DNA of 35,088 nucleotides from a virus: positions 1 to 35,088 of IMG/VR virus record IMGVR_UViG_3300044821_000088. The stretch is one strand, 5' to 3'. The notes under the pieces are model-generated. The model did not search any database. It had not been told where the DNA came from and was given only the letters and a program-made list of their open reading frames with translations. Made by a program: the position numbers and the translations under genes. Below, piece by piece: positions 1 to 6,269 of the stretch (positions within the stretch are counted from its first letter, which is position 1; every line of letters begins with the position of its first letter).

Positions 1-5
1 GAAGC

Positions 6-34
6 TTGACCGCCTGAACGGCTGGTGTGACTGT
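6..34 (+). promoter_or_regulatory. sigma70-like promoter P1 before the left-arm operon
   Basis: TTGACC at 6-11, a 17-nt spacer, then GACTGT at 29-34. It shares the ACTGTA followed by a nearby CA with two other promoters in the window (near 7948 and 10588). The first start codon (60) lies 25 nt beyond the -10, with a GGGAGG ribosome site between them. The call rests on hexamer similarity and the shared motif only. Confidence 0.45.
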
Positions 35-59
35 ATTCACTTCACGGGAGGTAACGACG

Positions 60-386
60 ATGCTGGACGAAGCGACGATCCGAGAAACGCTGCTGAAGGT
101 GGAGAGCGAAGCAGCGGAGAGCACGACGCGCGCGAACGAAGCGATCGCGGAGAGGCAGCGGGCGGGGACGGCGAACGATGCGCGCGAGTTGGAGTTGCGC
201 GAGAGGGAGTTGCGGCTGCGCGAGGAGTTGGCGGCGCTCGACCGCCGGAGGGCCGAGCTTTACGAGGCCGAGTGCACCGACGTGAAGCGCCACCGGGACC
301 TTCATCTGGCCGAGATGAAGCGCCACGGCGACGCGCTCGAGGTCATCGCCGGGTGCTTGCAGGCGAGCAGGGATCTGATCCGATGA
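60..386 (+). CDS. small charged coiled-coil protein
   Basis: This 108-residue protein is dominated by Glu, Arg, Ala and Leu. Its middle (about residues 25-75) has heptad-like runs such as ELELRERELRLREELAAL, which predicts a long alpha-helical coiled coil. No catalytic motif, signal peptide or membrane segment is visible. The start at 60 is chosen over an in-frame ATG at 27 because GGGAGG lies at 46-51 with good spacing. Its stop overlaps the start of the RusA-like gene (ATGA), so the two are probably translationally coupled. A structural or DNA-metabolism accessory role is possible but not shown. Confidence 0.65.
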   Translation: MLDEATIRETLLKVESEAAESTTRANEAIAERQRAGTANDARELELRERELRLREELAALDRRRAELYEAECTDVKRHRDLHLAEMKRHGDALEVIAGCLQASRDLIR

Positions 387-820
387 GCCGGAGAGCCGCC
401 ATCGTGAGCCGCCAGCATATCTGGATCCCAGGCCCCCTCCCGGGAGCGAATGAGGCGCTTGGGGCCTGCCGCCAGTCACGCGGGAAGGGCTCGGCGTACT
501 CCAAGCTCAAGGCCCAATGGACAGGCATCGTGGAGGCAATCGCCAGGAAGGCCAGGGCGCAGAGGACCGCGCCGCTGCTCCCGGTGAATCGCGCATCGTT
601 TCGCTTCAACTGGTGCGAGCTTGTCGTCGGTCGCAAGCGCGGCCGAGACCCGGATAACATCGACCACGGAATCAAGTACGTCCTCGACGGCCTGGTGGCG
701 GCCGGCGTCCTGCCAGGGGACACGCGAAAGTCGGTCGGCGAAAGGACGCACCGGACGATCCCGGTTGCAACGGCGCAGGAGGTCGGCGTCCTGGTCGAGA
801 TCGTCGAGGGCGAGGAATGA
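383..820 (+). CDS. rusA-like: RusA-like Holliday junction resolvase
   Basis: The 145-residue product fits the RusA family in length and layout. An N-terminal strand ends in the phrase IWIPGPLPGANEALGA. The diagnostic acidic block RDPDNIDHGIKYVLDGL sits near residues 94-110 and is followed by GVLPGDT. In RusA enzymes these Asp residues bind Mg2+ at the dimer active site and cut four-way junctions, resolving recombination and replication intermediates before packaging. The ATG at 383 overlaps the upstream stop, and the gene's own stop overlaps the next start. No other replication gene is visible in the window. Family assignment is firm; activity is inferred. Confidence 0.85.
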   Translation: MSRRAAIVSRQHIWIPGPLPGANEALGACRQSRGKGSAYSKLKAQWTGIVEAIARKARAQRTAPLLPVNRASFRFNWCELVVGRKRGRDPDNIDHGIKYVLDGLVAAGVLPGDTRKSVGERTHRTIPVATAQEVGVLVEIVEGEE

Positions 821-1005
821 GCCTCCGGACGGAGTCGGCGTTCGTCGTCGAGTGCGACGGCGAAGGCTGCCAGGAGGAGTACGTGGCGCTCGTGGGGATG
901 GACGCCAAGGATGCCGTATACGAGAGCGGATTCGCGTCGGAGAACGGCAAGCACTACTGCGATCAATGCTGCGAGACGAAGCCGGAGGAGGACGACGAAC
1001 CATGA
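817..1005 (+). CDS. small Cys-rich, probable zinc-binding protein
   Basis: The 62-residue acidic protein has two cysteine clusters, CDGEGC near residues 13-18 and CDQCC near 48-52, the spacing of a small zinc knuckle or treble-clef fold. An HYC sequence lies just before the second cluster. It overlaps both neighbours by four bases, so it belongs to the left-arm operon. No named family is recognised. Such mini zinc proteins in phages are often protein-interaction modules, but the partner here is unknown. Confidence 0.6.
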   Translation: MSLRTESAFVVECDGEGCQEEYVALVGMDAKDAVYESGFASENGKHYCDQCCETKPEEDDEP

Positions 1006-1487
1006 AGGACGCGCACGAACTGGCCAATCCGGCTGACTTCAAGACGATTTCGGAACTGGCGGCGTTCCTCGAAGGCACCCGCGCCGGCATGATCGAGGCG
1101 CGCGCTCGCGCCGAGAAGGCCGAGCGGGAGCGCGACGAATTCCGTTGCGCATTGGAGGTCGTCACGCGCGAGAGAGACGAGGCAAGGAACCGCCTCGGTG
1201 GACACGGCGGGCAAACCCACGGCGGTGAGAGTTGCAGATTCGCCGACGAGCACGTGCGAAGACTCAAGGCCGACCGAGACGCGATTGCTCAGCGCCATGC
1301 TGATGCGGTAGTGAAGTTGGAGAAGGCCGAGCGGGAGCGCGACGAGGCGCTGGCCAAGATTGCCGACATGCGGGATGCGCTTGCGGCTGCTGAGTTGGAG
1401 GCAGAATTGAGGGAGGTCACCAGGGAGCGCGACAGGCCCATGGCCGCCGAGTCACTGTCCCTTGACGGCATGGCGGTGCGCGGGTGA
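1002..1487 (+). CDS. coiled-coil protein with repeated AEKAERERDE motif
   Basis: The 161-residue protein is almost entirely helical and charged. The segment AEKAERERDE occurs near residues 32-41 and returns as LEKAERERDEAL near 107-118; VTRERDEARN and VTRERDR are further variants. This looks like internal duplication of a coiled-coil unit. A short Gly/His/Cys interruption (GGHGGQTHGG, then C) splits the two coils around residues 67-80. The start at 1002 overlaps the preceding stop and follows a purine-rich GGAGGAG. Function unknown; a second scaffold-like coiled coil beside the gene at 60 suggests the two could pair. Confidence 0.6.
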   Translation: MKDAHELANPADFKTISELAAFLEGTRAGMIEARARAEKAERERDEFRCALEVVTRERDEARNRLGGHGGQTHGGESCRFADEHVRRLKADRDAIAQRHADAVVKLEKAERERDEALAKIADMRDALAAAELEAELREVTRERDRPMAAESLSLDGMAVRG

Positions 1488-1654
1488 AGATCAGAAAACC
1501 AAAGGCGACGGACGAGCGGCTGGTAGAGTTAACCAAGCTCTGCAAGTGTGGTCGCCCACTAGGCTTCCACAGATTCCCGAAGCCGCACACGGTCCACGAC
1601 GACTACGACGAGGGGAAGGTCCTTTGCGCCGGATTCGAGGAGGCCAAGCCTTGA
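1484..1654 (+). CDS. 56-residue Cys/His-rich small protein
   Basis: A short ORF starts with GTG inside the preceding stop (GTGA overlap) and ends in TGATG, overlapping the next ATG. It begins VKIRKPKATDERLVELTKL and contains CKCGRPLGFHRF followed by HTVHDDYDEG and VLCAGFEE. Three Cys and three His suggest a minimal zinc-binding fold. Translational coupling on both sides is the main reason to believe it. No family recognised. Confidence 0.5.
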   Translation: MKIRKPKATDERLVELTKLCKCGRPLGFHRFPKPHTVHDDYDEGKVLCAGFEEAKP

Positions 1655-1887
1655 TGTTGTACTGCAACGGAATTCCAGCGCCAAACTGCAACGAAGGGTG
1701 CTTTGCGAGAGTCCAGTGCGTGGTTTGCCAACGCACCAAGGCACCCCGTGGGCTTTCGGTGCCGATGGAGGCGGCCAACGGTTACTGCGACTTCGAGTGC
1801 CGCGGGTACGAGGTCGCGCCAACGCCGCCACATAACTGGCCAAGCGAGATGTCTCGCGAGCCGCCCAGCCCAGAGGTGGAGGAATGA
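1654..1887 (+). CDS. Cys-rich small protein, probable zinc binding
   Basis: The 77-residue product starts MLYCNGIPAP. Its cysteines fall in a CX6CX3C run near residues 4-15, CVVC near 21-24, and CDFEC near 47-51, enough for two metal sites. The C-terminal 20 residues are Pro/Glu rich. The ATG at 1654 overlaps the upstream TGA, and its own stop overlaps the next ATG (1884). Role unknown; it is the third consecutive mini Cys protein in the left arm. Confidence 0.6.
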   Translation: MLYCNGIPAPNCNEGCFARVQCVVCQRTKAPRGLSVPMEAANGYCDFECRGYEVAPTPPHNWPSEMSREPPSPEVEE

Positions 1888-2408
1888 AGATCCGCGACCT
1901 CCCCGCCCGCGCCGCAGTGACCGCCGTGCTGTGGGCCGTGGGTGCGCTGTTCCTGGTGGTGGATTGCCTCGCGGGGTGCGCGACCGTTGGGCCGGCCACG
2001 ATCCCGATGACGCCGCCCTCGGTCGCTGACGAAGCCTGGAGATGTGTCGGCGGGACCGGCCCCACGCCCGCGATGGTCATCGTGCCTCAGTCGCAACTGA
2101 CGTGCTCGAATACGACGACGATCCCGCAGGGCTACGGGTGCGGGCGCGTCGGCTTCCCGATGCTCCCATCTCAGCCGTCGTGCGTGTGCCAGGCCGGCGA
2201 TGAAAGCGGCTCGCCGATTCGCGTTGCGCAGACGGGGCCGCCGGTGTTCCCCAAGCTTCAGAGGCTGTCGGACATGGCGATCGATCACGAGATGTACCAC
2301 CGGTTTCTGTTGCAAGTTTTCGGCGACGACGATAGAAATCATGTCCGGCCTGGCTGGCGAACGACGGTTCCAGGGTGCGACGCGAAGCTTGCAAGCGAAG
2401 GATACTAA
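1884..2408 (+). CDS. putative lipoprotein with an HEMYH motif
   Basis: This 174-residue protein has a basic N-terminus, a hydrophobic stretch at about residues 10-30, and LAGC at 29-32, which reads as a lipobox, so it is probably exported and lipidated at Cys32. The mature part is Cys-rich (Cys53, 74, 86, 100, 102). Near the C-terminus AIDHEMYHRF places HExxH at 135-139, the zinc-protease signature, with DRNH downstream near 150-153. HExxH alone can arise by chance, so peptidase activity is only a possibility. It sits directly upstream of a clear metzincin gene, which makes a related proteolytic or envelope role plausible. Confidence 0.55.
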   Translation: MKIRDLPARAAVTAVLWAVGALFLVVDCLAGCATVGPATIPMTPPSVADEAWRCVGGTGPTPAMVIVPQSQLTCSNTTTIPQGYGCGRVGFPMLPSQPSCVCQAGDESGSPIRVAQTGPPVFPKLQRLSDMAIDHEMYHRFLLQVFGDDDRNHVRPGWRTTVPGCDAKLASEGY

Positions 2409-2472
2409 CGACGAAGCGCGCGACGGAATGTTCCGGCTGCGCGCGACGGGAAGTGAACGCAGGAGGCTACCG

Positions 2473-3285
2473 ATGAAGAGGCTGATTCTTGGTTTGGTTC
2501 TAGTGGGCGCGTGTGGAGGCTCGTCGCCGCCTGTCGCAATTCTGGATCGCCAGTTCACGGGCACGTTCATACAGCCGCAGTCCGAGGTCGACGCGATGAC
2601 GAAGCACCTCGCTGAAGAACAGGCGTCGCTGACGTCTAATTCTGTGCCTCCCGTGCGTGGTCCGCAGTGGATCTACATCGACTTCAATACGCTCGCCACG
2701 GGGACGTGGGACAACCAGGGAGACAACTACCTCGACCTGTGCCACGGGCTGAACCCTGGTACCGTCGGGTTCGCCTGCGACAGCGCCTGTCAGGACGACA
2801 TCGTCTCGCGCGTGAGCCTCGACTATGGCAATCCGGTACTCGGCCCGATTGGCGTGAGCGTGACGAAGACGAAGCCGACGAACCCGGCGCAGATCAGGCA
2901 GACTGTCGTTGTCACGGCTGGTACGGGGGCGTTCTGCGGTCAGGGGCCGCTTGTCGGTGGCGGCACGCCAGGCAACGTCAGACAGTGCACGGAATGGATC
3001 GGCCAGGTCAGTTACGTGTTCGCCGGCTTGCCGCAGGTCACATCGGTTCAGCAGATCGCCGACGAGATCGCTCACGAAGCCGGTCACCAAATGGGACTGA
3101 TGCACACTTTCCAGCCAACGGGCGACGACATCATGGGGGTCGAAGGCCCTAACACCGGCAATCACTGCTTCTCCTCGGGGGCGGTACAGGTTGTCCAGGA
3201 CGTGGCCGATATCTGCAACCGCACAACGCAAGACGACTATGGCCGGCTTCACAGTGAGTGGGCGACCGGCATGAAGAGTCCGTAA
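2473..3285 (+). CDS. secreted metzincin-type zinc metalloprotease lipoprotein
   Basis: The 270-residue protein starts with a short signal, MKRLILGLVLVGAC, whose lipobox (LVGAC) points to lipidation at Cys14. The catalytic signature HEAGHQMGLMH (residues 201-211) matches the extended metzincin motif HExxHxxGxxH. In that motif three His bind zinc and Glu202 is the general base. DIMG at 219-222 supplies the Met-turn about ten residues later. Six or more Cys in the mature part suggest disulphides. AGGAGG at 2461-2466 sets the start. Secreted metzincins are unusual cargo for a phage. It may cleave host surface proteins during entry, lysis or lysogenic conversion; none of these is shown. A degradative role in cell-wall lysis is less likely because metzincins cut proteins. 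Confidence 0.75.
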   Translation: MKRLILGLVLVGACGGSSPPVAILDRQFTGTFIQPQSEVDAMTKHLAEEQASLTSNSVPPVRGPQWIYIDFNTLATGTWDNQGDNYLDLCHGLNPGTVGFACDSACQDDIVSRVSLDYGNPVLGPIGVSVTKTKPTNPAQIRQTVVVTAGTGAFCGQGPLVGGGTPGNVRQCTEWIGQVSYVFAGLPQVTSVQQIADEIAHEAGHQMGLMHTFQPTGDDIMGVEGPNTGNHCFSSGAVQVVQDVADICNRTTQDDYGRLHSEWATGMKSP

Positions 3286-3309
3286 ACGCACGAACGAAAG
3301 GAACTGGAC

Positions 3310-3942
3310 ATGATCAAGAAAGCATTGGCACTGGGACTCCTTGGCGCGACGCTGGTCGCCTGCGGTGGGCAGCCCCCATCGGACACGAGCGTGGGCGTCG
3401 CGACGAGCGACCTCATACAAATCGTCAAGTATCACTCGGATGGCAACGGAGACGGGAGCCCGCTGACCACGCAAGCCGTGAAGCCGTCGACTCCCTACGC
3501 GTCCGGCGTGAGCGACAACGGGAATCCCAACGGAGGCACCGAGGGCGAGGACCTGTACATTTTCGACCTCAGCAACCACAATCCGGTCCAGGTCGGAGAT
3601 ACCGTTACCTTCGGCGTGCAGGGCTTCCCGTCGAATACAGGTCGCCTGGCGTGCTCCTTGACGGCAACCGTGCAGAGTGCTCCTCAGCCGAACTTTCTGA
3701 ACACCTTCCCGCCCGAGTTCGGCGTCGGCGGCCAGAACTGCATCACGCAATACGCACAGGCCATCGGTAGCGGCGCGACGTGCATTGACGAGCGCGGCGT
3801 CACGCAACAGGCCGACTTCACCTTCATCGCGGGCAACTGCCAGCCGTTCGGCGTCAACGTATCGATGGACTGGCGGGTCGACACGCACGAGAACCCGTCC
3901 AGTACCGTTCGGCACTTCGCGTACAACGCCGACAAGTTCTAG
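3310..3942 (+). CDS. exported lipoprotein of unknown function
   Basis: The 210-residue protein begins MIKKALALGLLGATLVACGG, a textbook lipoprotein signal with the lipidated Cys at 18. The mature part is Gly/Asn/Thr/Pro rich with predicted beta character and four Cys, and has no catalytic motif I recognise. A GAAAGGAA ribosome site precedes the ATG. It follows the metzincin gene by only 24 bases in the same orientation, so the two are probably co-expressed. Possible roles are surface remodelling, superinfection exclusion (as known for other phage lipoproteins) or protection from the protease. These are guesses. Confidence 0.65.
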   Translation: MIKKALALGLLGATLVACGGQPPSDTSVGVATSDLIQIVKYHSDGNGDGSPLTTQAVKPSTPYASGVSDNGNPNGGTEGEDLYIFDLSNHNPVQVGDTVTFGVQGFPSNTGRLACSLTATVQSAPQPNFLNTFPPEFGVGGQNCITQYAQAIGSGATCIDERGVTQQADFTFIAGNCQPFGVNVSMDWRVDTHENPSSTVRHFAYNADKF

Positions 3943-3950
3943 TCACCTTC

Positions 3951-3967
3951 GCCCCTGGGGGAGGGGC
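3951..3967 (+). terminator. GC-rich hairpin between the lipoprotein gene and the tRNA-like RNA
   Basis: GCCCC (3951-3955) pairs with GGGGC (3963-3967) around a 7-nt loop, ending 4 nt before the tRNA-like acceptor strand. There is no T-tract, so intrinsic termination is uncertain. A very similar hairpin stands before the second tRNA-like element at 18654. Confidence 0.3.
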
Positions 3968-3971
3968 TTCT

Positions 3972-4039
3972 AGGGAGCATGGTGACCCCGGACGTGGATT
4001 CCACAACCGGCGTCCGAGGTTCGATTCCTCGGCTCTCTG
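3972..4039 (+). ncRNA. tRNA-like RNA lacking a normal D-arm
   Basis: AGGGAGC (3972-3978) pairs over seven positions, with one G-T wobble, with GCTCTCT (4032-4038). A perfect 5-bp T-stem, CGAGG/CCTCG (4015-4019/4027-4031), encloses the canonical 7-nt T-loop TTCGATT. Only 36 nt remain for the D-arm, anticodon arm and variable loop, about five fewer than usual. No standard 7-nt anticodon loop forms. The best hairpin there is CCGG/CCGG (3988-3991/4007-4010) around GTGG-ATT-CCAC. One register would give T33 followed by CCA (Trp), but its stem pairs poorly. No 3' CCA is encoded. It could be a degenerate tRNA, a D-armless tRNA mimic, or a processing signal. Confidence 0.45.
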
Positions 4040-4042
4040 CAA

Positions 4043-4099
4043 ACCTCCGCGCACAACAACCCGACCAGTCGGGAGCCGTGGCGGCACGTGCGCGGAGGT
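4043..4099 (+). ncRNA. three-way-junction RNA structure with a sequestered ribosome site
   Basis: A perfect 12-bp outer helix pairs 4043-4054 with 4088-4099. It encloses two further perfect hairpins: CCCGA-CCAG-TCGGG (4060-4073) and GCCG-TGG-CGGC (4075-4085). The 3' arm of the outer helix contains GGAGGT, and the text continues GATC, so GGAGGTGATC (4094-4103) is a full-length anti-16S match buried in the stem. No convincing ORF starts just after it. The structure could be a small structured RNA, a processing site, or a translation switch. Confidence 0.45.
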
Positions 4100-4334
4100 G
4101 ATCTTTCGAAGTTGCCCATAAAAACGGAGGTTGGTCCGGGGTCGACAGCCCGGAGGCGGCGCCGCCGCACGTCTGTCGGGGCTGGGCGGTTTGCCGATTG
4201 GCCGCACGCAGAACGCCGCAAGACGCGACCCAAACCCGCTTCACTGCTCGCATTGGGGCACGCCGGGGTGCAAGTCGAAGGCGTGACCGCCGGGGAGAGT
4301 CCCGGCAACGTTACCCAAACGACGGAGGATCCGA
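4100..4334 (+). other. 235 bases without a convincing gene, leader of the methyltransferase gene
   Basis: The stretch is very GC-rich with further self-complementary pieces: CCGGG/CCCGG around 4136-4153, the 12-bp palindrome GGCGGCGCCGCC near 4155-4170, and CCGGG-GAGAGT-CCCGG near 4291-4306. One frame stays open from 4102 to a TGA at 4336-4338 that would overlap the methyltransferase ATG. It has no ATG or GTG start and becomes Arg-rich, so it is not called. Probably untranslated structured leader. Confidence 0.4.
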
Positions 4335-4832
4335 ATGACGACAGTGAAGGGCGAACGGAAAGAAGAGAACCAGATCGTGCGGACGCCGCGGGAGTTCATC
4401 TACGCGGTTGAGGCCCGCTTCGGCGGCATCGTCGCTGACTTAGCTGCGAACGCAGAGAACGCGATCGCCCCGGTCTACTTCGGCCAGGGCTCGCAACACG
4501 GCGAGGACTCCCTGACGGCGAACTGGAGAAGACTGGGGTCCCTCGCCGGCATCGGCCTGCGCTGGCTGAACCCACCGTACTCCGATCGCGCGCAGCCGAT
4601 CGCGAGGTGGGCGATGAAGTGCGCCGAGATGCGGGGCAAGGTCGACGGCCCGATCGCGTTCCTGGTTCCCGCCGCCGTGTGCACGACCTGGTTCCGAAGG
4701 CACGTCGCGCCGCACGCCTACGTCTTCGAGCTTTTTCCGCGGGTGTTCGACAAGCAGATCCGCGACTGCATCCTCGCCCTCTACACGCCGGAGGGCTACG
4801 TCGGGCGCGAGCCCTGGGACTGGAAAGACTAG
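4335..4832 (+). CDS. dam-like: phage-type DNA N6-adenine methyltransferase (Dam family)
   Basis: The 165-residue protein matches the compact phage DNA N-6-adenine-methyltransferase family. It has TPREFIYAVEARFG near the N-terminus, a predicted SAM-binding ADLAANAENA stretch near residues 34-43, and the catalytic WLNPPYSD motif at about 77-84 (the DPPY/NPPY class that flips and methylates adenine). LVPAAVCTTWFRRHV follows. The start at 4335 has GGAGG at 4324-4328. It probably marks phage DNA against restriction or alters expression. The target site cannot be read from the sequence. It ends within four bases of the convergent lipoprotein gene. Confidence 0.85.
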   Translation: MTTVKGERKEENQIVRTPREFIYAVEARFGGIVADLAANAENAIAPVYFGQGSQHGEDSLTANWRRLGSLAGIGLRWLNPPYSDRAQPIARWAMKCAEMRGKVDGPIAFLVPAAVCTTWFRRHVAPHAYVFELFPRVFDKQIRDCILALYTPEGYVGREPWDWKD

Positions 4833-5137
4833 CGGTTGTTGAGCGTGGCCGAGCACGCGTCGACCGCGGCGCAGGTCGGCGCGGTCGCCATGCAGCCGAG
4901 ATCCCACGCGGTGAACCCGGACGTCGTGACGTTCTGGCAGACGTCGAGGCATGTCCGCCCGTCCGAGGTCGGCTCGGCAGCGGGGCACCCGAGCGAAAAC
5001 TCATGCTCGCAGACGTCGGCGCACGTAGCCGGGCTCGAGGCGGCGTCGGGTGACGGCGCCGGGGGCGCTGGCGTAGGCGCCACGACGTGCGCGCAGCAGG
5101 ACGACACGAGCACAGCCACCAAGGCGAAGGTCCTCAT
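4829..5137 (-). CDS. Cys-rich proline-linker lipoprotein, last gene of the minus operon
   Basis: The 102-residue product begins MRTFALVAVLVSSCCAHVVAP, a signal peptide with a lipobox at LVSSC. A Pro/Ala/Ser linker (residues about 20-37) leads to a compact domain with eight Cys, including CADVCEHEF, CLDVCQN and CAAVDAC. This is probably a disulphide-knitted periplasmic or surface domain. The start at 5137 overlaps the stop of the C1 protease gene (ATGA), which fixes strand and start. A proline-rich short lipoprotein next to a peptidase recalls an outer-membrane spanin, but spanins rarely carry so many Cys. It could equally be an inhibitor or anchor for the adjacent protease. Unrecognised family. 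Confidence 0.65.
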   Translation of the reverse strand: MRTFALVAVLVSSCCAHVVAPTPAPPAPSPDAASSPATCADVCEHEFSLGCPAAEPTSDGRTCLDVCQNVTTSGFTAWDLGCMATAPTCAAVDACSATLNNR

Positions 5138-5940
5138 GGCGCGCCCCCCACGAACGTAGGCACCGATTCCACAAGCCAGAGGTCGTCCGTTTCGTCCCAC
5201 GTCAGGTAGTCCGGGGCCATCCGCCAGAAGCCGGCCTCTCCCCACGTCGGCCCCCACGAGTTCACGACCCGGAAGTAGGGGGACTGGCCGCGCCACTCGA
5301 AATCGACGAGCGCCTCGGCGTGGCCGCCGGCCAGCGACAGGTTCAGCGGCGGCCCGACCGGCCCCTCGCCGAGGTTGCCCTGGCAGAATTGCTCGGACAC
5401 GGGGCAGCCGAACGCCACCAGGTAGCCGGCCGCCAGCGCCCGCCTCACGGCGTCGATGCGCGCGTCCCCGGCGGCGTCAATGCGCTCGTAGACGGTCGGC
5501 GCCCGCTGGTGGTCGGCCTCGCGGAACGCCTCTGGGCTGGGCATCGTGGCGTACGACTTCCCGTCGTCGAGGTAGGGCCAGGAGCTCTCCGGGGGGAGCC
5601 CGAACCGCACGATCGCGGCGAACGCGTCGCGCACGAAGGTGCCCGCGTCCTGGCCGGTCTGGTGGCTCAGCGCCCGGGCAACCCAGTAGACGAACGCCCG
5701 GGACGGCACCGGCCCGGCGACGCCCGACGCCCGGAACTGCGCCGCGCGCACCGCCTGTACCGTCGCGTGCGCCACGCACGAAGACTGGCCGCCCTGGTCG
5801 AGCACCGACAGCACGAGGCTCGAGTTGTCGACGTGGTCCGGCGGGGGCGGCAAGGTCGCCAGCCGCCCGGCCGCCAGCCGGTCAGGCGTGGCGCCCAGCG
5901 GCCGCGGGGGCGAGCGGCGGTACCCGAGCCCGCGCGTCAC
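5134..5940 (-). CDS. papain-like (C1 family) cysteine protease
   Basis: The 268-residue protein carries the full papain triad context. DQGGQSSCVAHA places the oxyanion Gln at 49 and nucleophile Cys at 55, GGHAEALVDF gives His207, and VVNSWGPTWGEAGFW gives Asn227. All four catalytic residues are present. The N-terminus (LGYRRSPPRPLGATPD) resembles the short Pro-rich lead-in of bacterial and phage C1 peptidases, and no signal peptide is seen, so it is probably made active in the cytoplasm. It starts with GTG overlapping the stop of the sponge-like gene and ends overlapping the Cys-rich lipoprotein start. Possible jobs are virion maturation, host takeover or lysis; the sequence does not decide. 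Confidence 0.85.
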   Translation of the reverse strand: MTRGLGYRRSPPRPLGATPDRLAAGRLATLPPPPDHVDNSSLVLSVLDQGGQSSCVAHATVQAVRAAQFRASGVAGPVPSRAFVYWVARALSHQTGQDAGTFVRDAFAAIVRFGLPPESSWPYLDDGKSYATMPSPEAFREADHQRAPTVYERIDAAGDARIDAVRRALAAGYLVAFGCPVSEQFCQGNLGEGPVGPPLNLSLAGGHAEALVDFEWRGQSPYFRVVNSWGPTWGEAGFWRMAPDYLTWDETDDLWLVESVPTFVGGAP

Positions 5941-6269
5941 TTCGCCAACGCAGCGCGGACGGCCGCGTCCTTCGACTCGAGGAGCTTGCGCAGGGCGACC
6001 GTGCGCTCCGGCGAGCGGGGAAGCTGCATGATCCGCTCGGACAGCACCAGGAACGGCCGCGACACGTCCTGGAGGTGCGCCGGCAGGTGGTCGACGGTGA
6101 AGAACTGGAGTATGTGCTCCGGCGCGGCCGCCGCTGCGATGACGGCGGACGCGACCGAGTTCTGCGCGTGCTCCGCGGCCGGCGACACCCTCGTGCCCAG
6201 CGACGGCCCGGGGACCGAGCCCTCGGTGGCCGTCAGGAACGCCGCGTGCTTCGCCTGGTAGTCGCTCAC
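5937..6269 (-). CDS. Acb2/Tad1-like small protein, candidate cyclic-nucleotide sponge
   Basis: The 110-residue protein has an Ala-rich N-terminal half and a C-terminal helical hairpin. That hairpin reads FTVDHLPAHLQDVSRPF (57-73), then a helix, then SPERTVALRKLLESKDAAV (86-104). From memory this pattern (aromatic-x-x-x-H/x-P, a long helix, P-x-S/N-x-E, then A-L-x-K-L-x-x-A/S-x-x-A) matches the hairpin domain shared by the anti-CBASS protein Acb2 and anti-Thoeris Tad1. Those proteins form oligomers that bind and hide cyclic oligonucleotide signals. The phage Acb2 fold is usually about 90-110 residues, so the length fits. GTG start overlapping the lipoprotein stop. Family resemblance is moderate; sponge activity is inference. 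Confidence 0.6.
   Translation of the reverse strand: MSDYQAKHAAFLTATEGSVPGPSLGTRVSPAAEHAQNSVASAVIAAAAAPEHILQFFTVDHLPAHLQDVSRPFLVLSERIMQLPRSPERTVALRKLLESKDAAVRAALAK

Noticed and set aside
2500-3915. 471-codon minus-strand ORF across the metzincin and lipoprotein genes
   Set aside because: It covers two plus-strand genes with signal peptides and ribosome sites. Its own translation has no ordered motif.
4102-4338. Open frame ending in an ATGA overlap with the methyltransferase
   Set aside because: No ATG or GTG start, becomes strongly Arg-rich, and the region forms stable RNA structures. Overlap alone is not enough.
4829-5159. Plus-strand ORF 4836-5159 instead of the minus lipoprotein
   Set aside because: The minus frame has a signal peptide, a lipobox and a four-base overlap with the protease gene. 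The plus frame has none of these.
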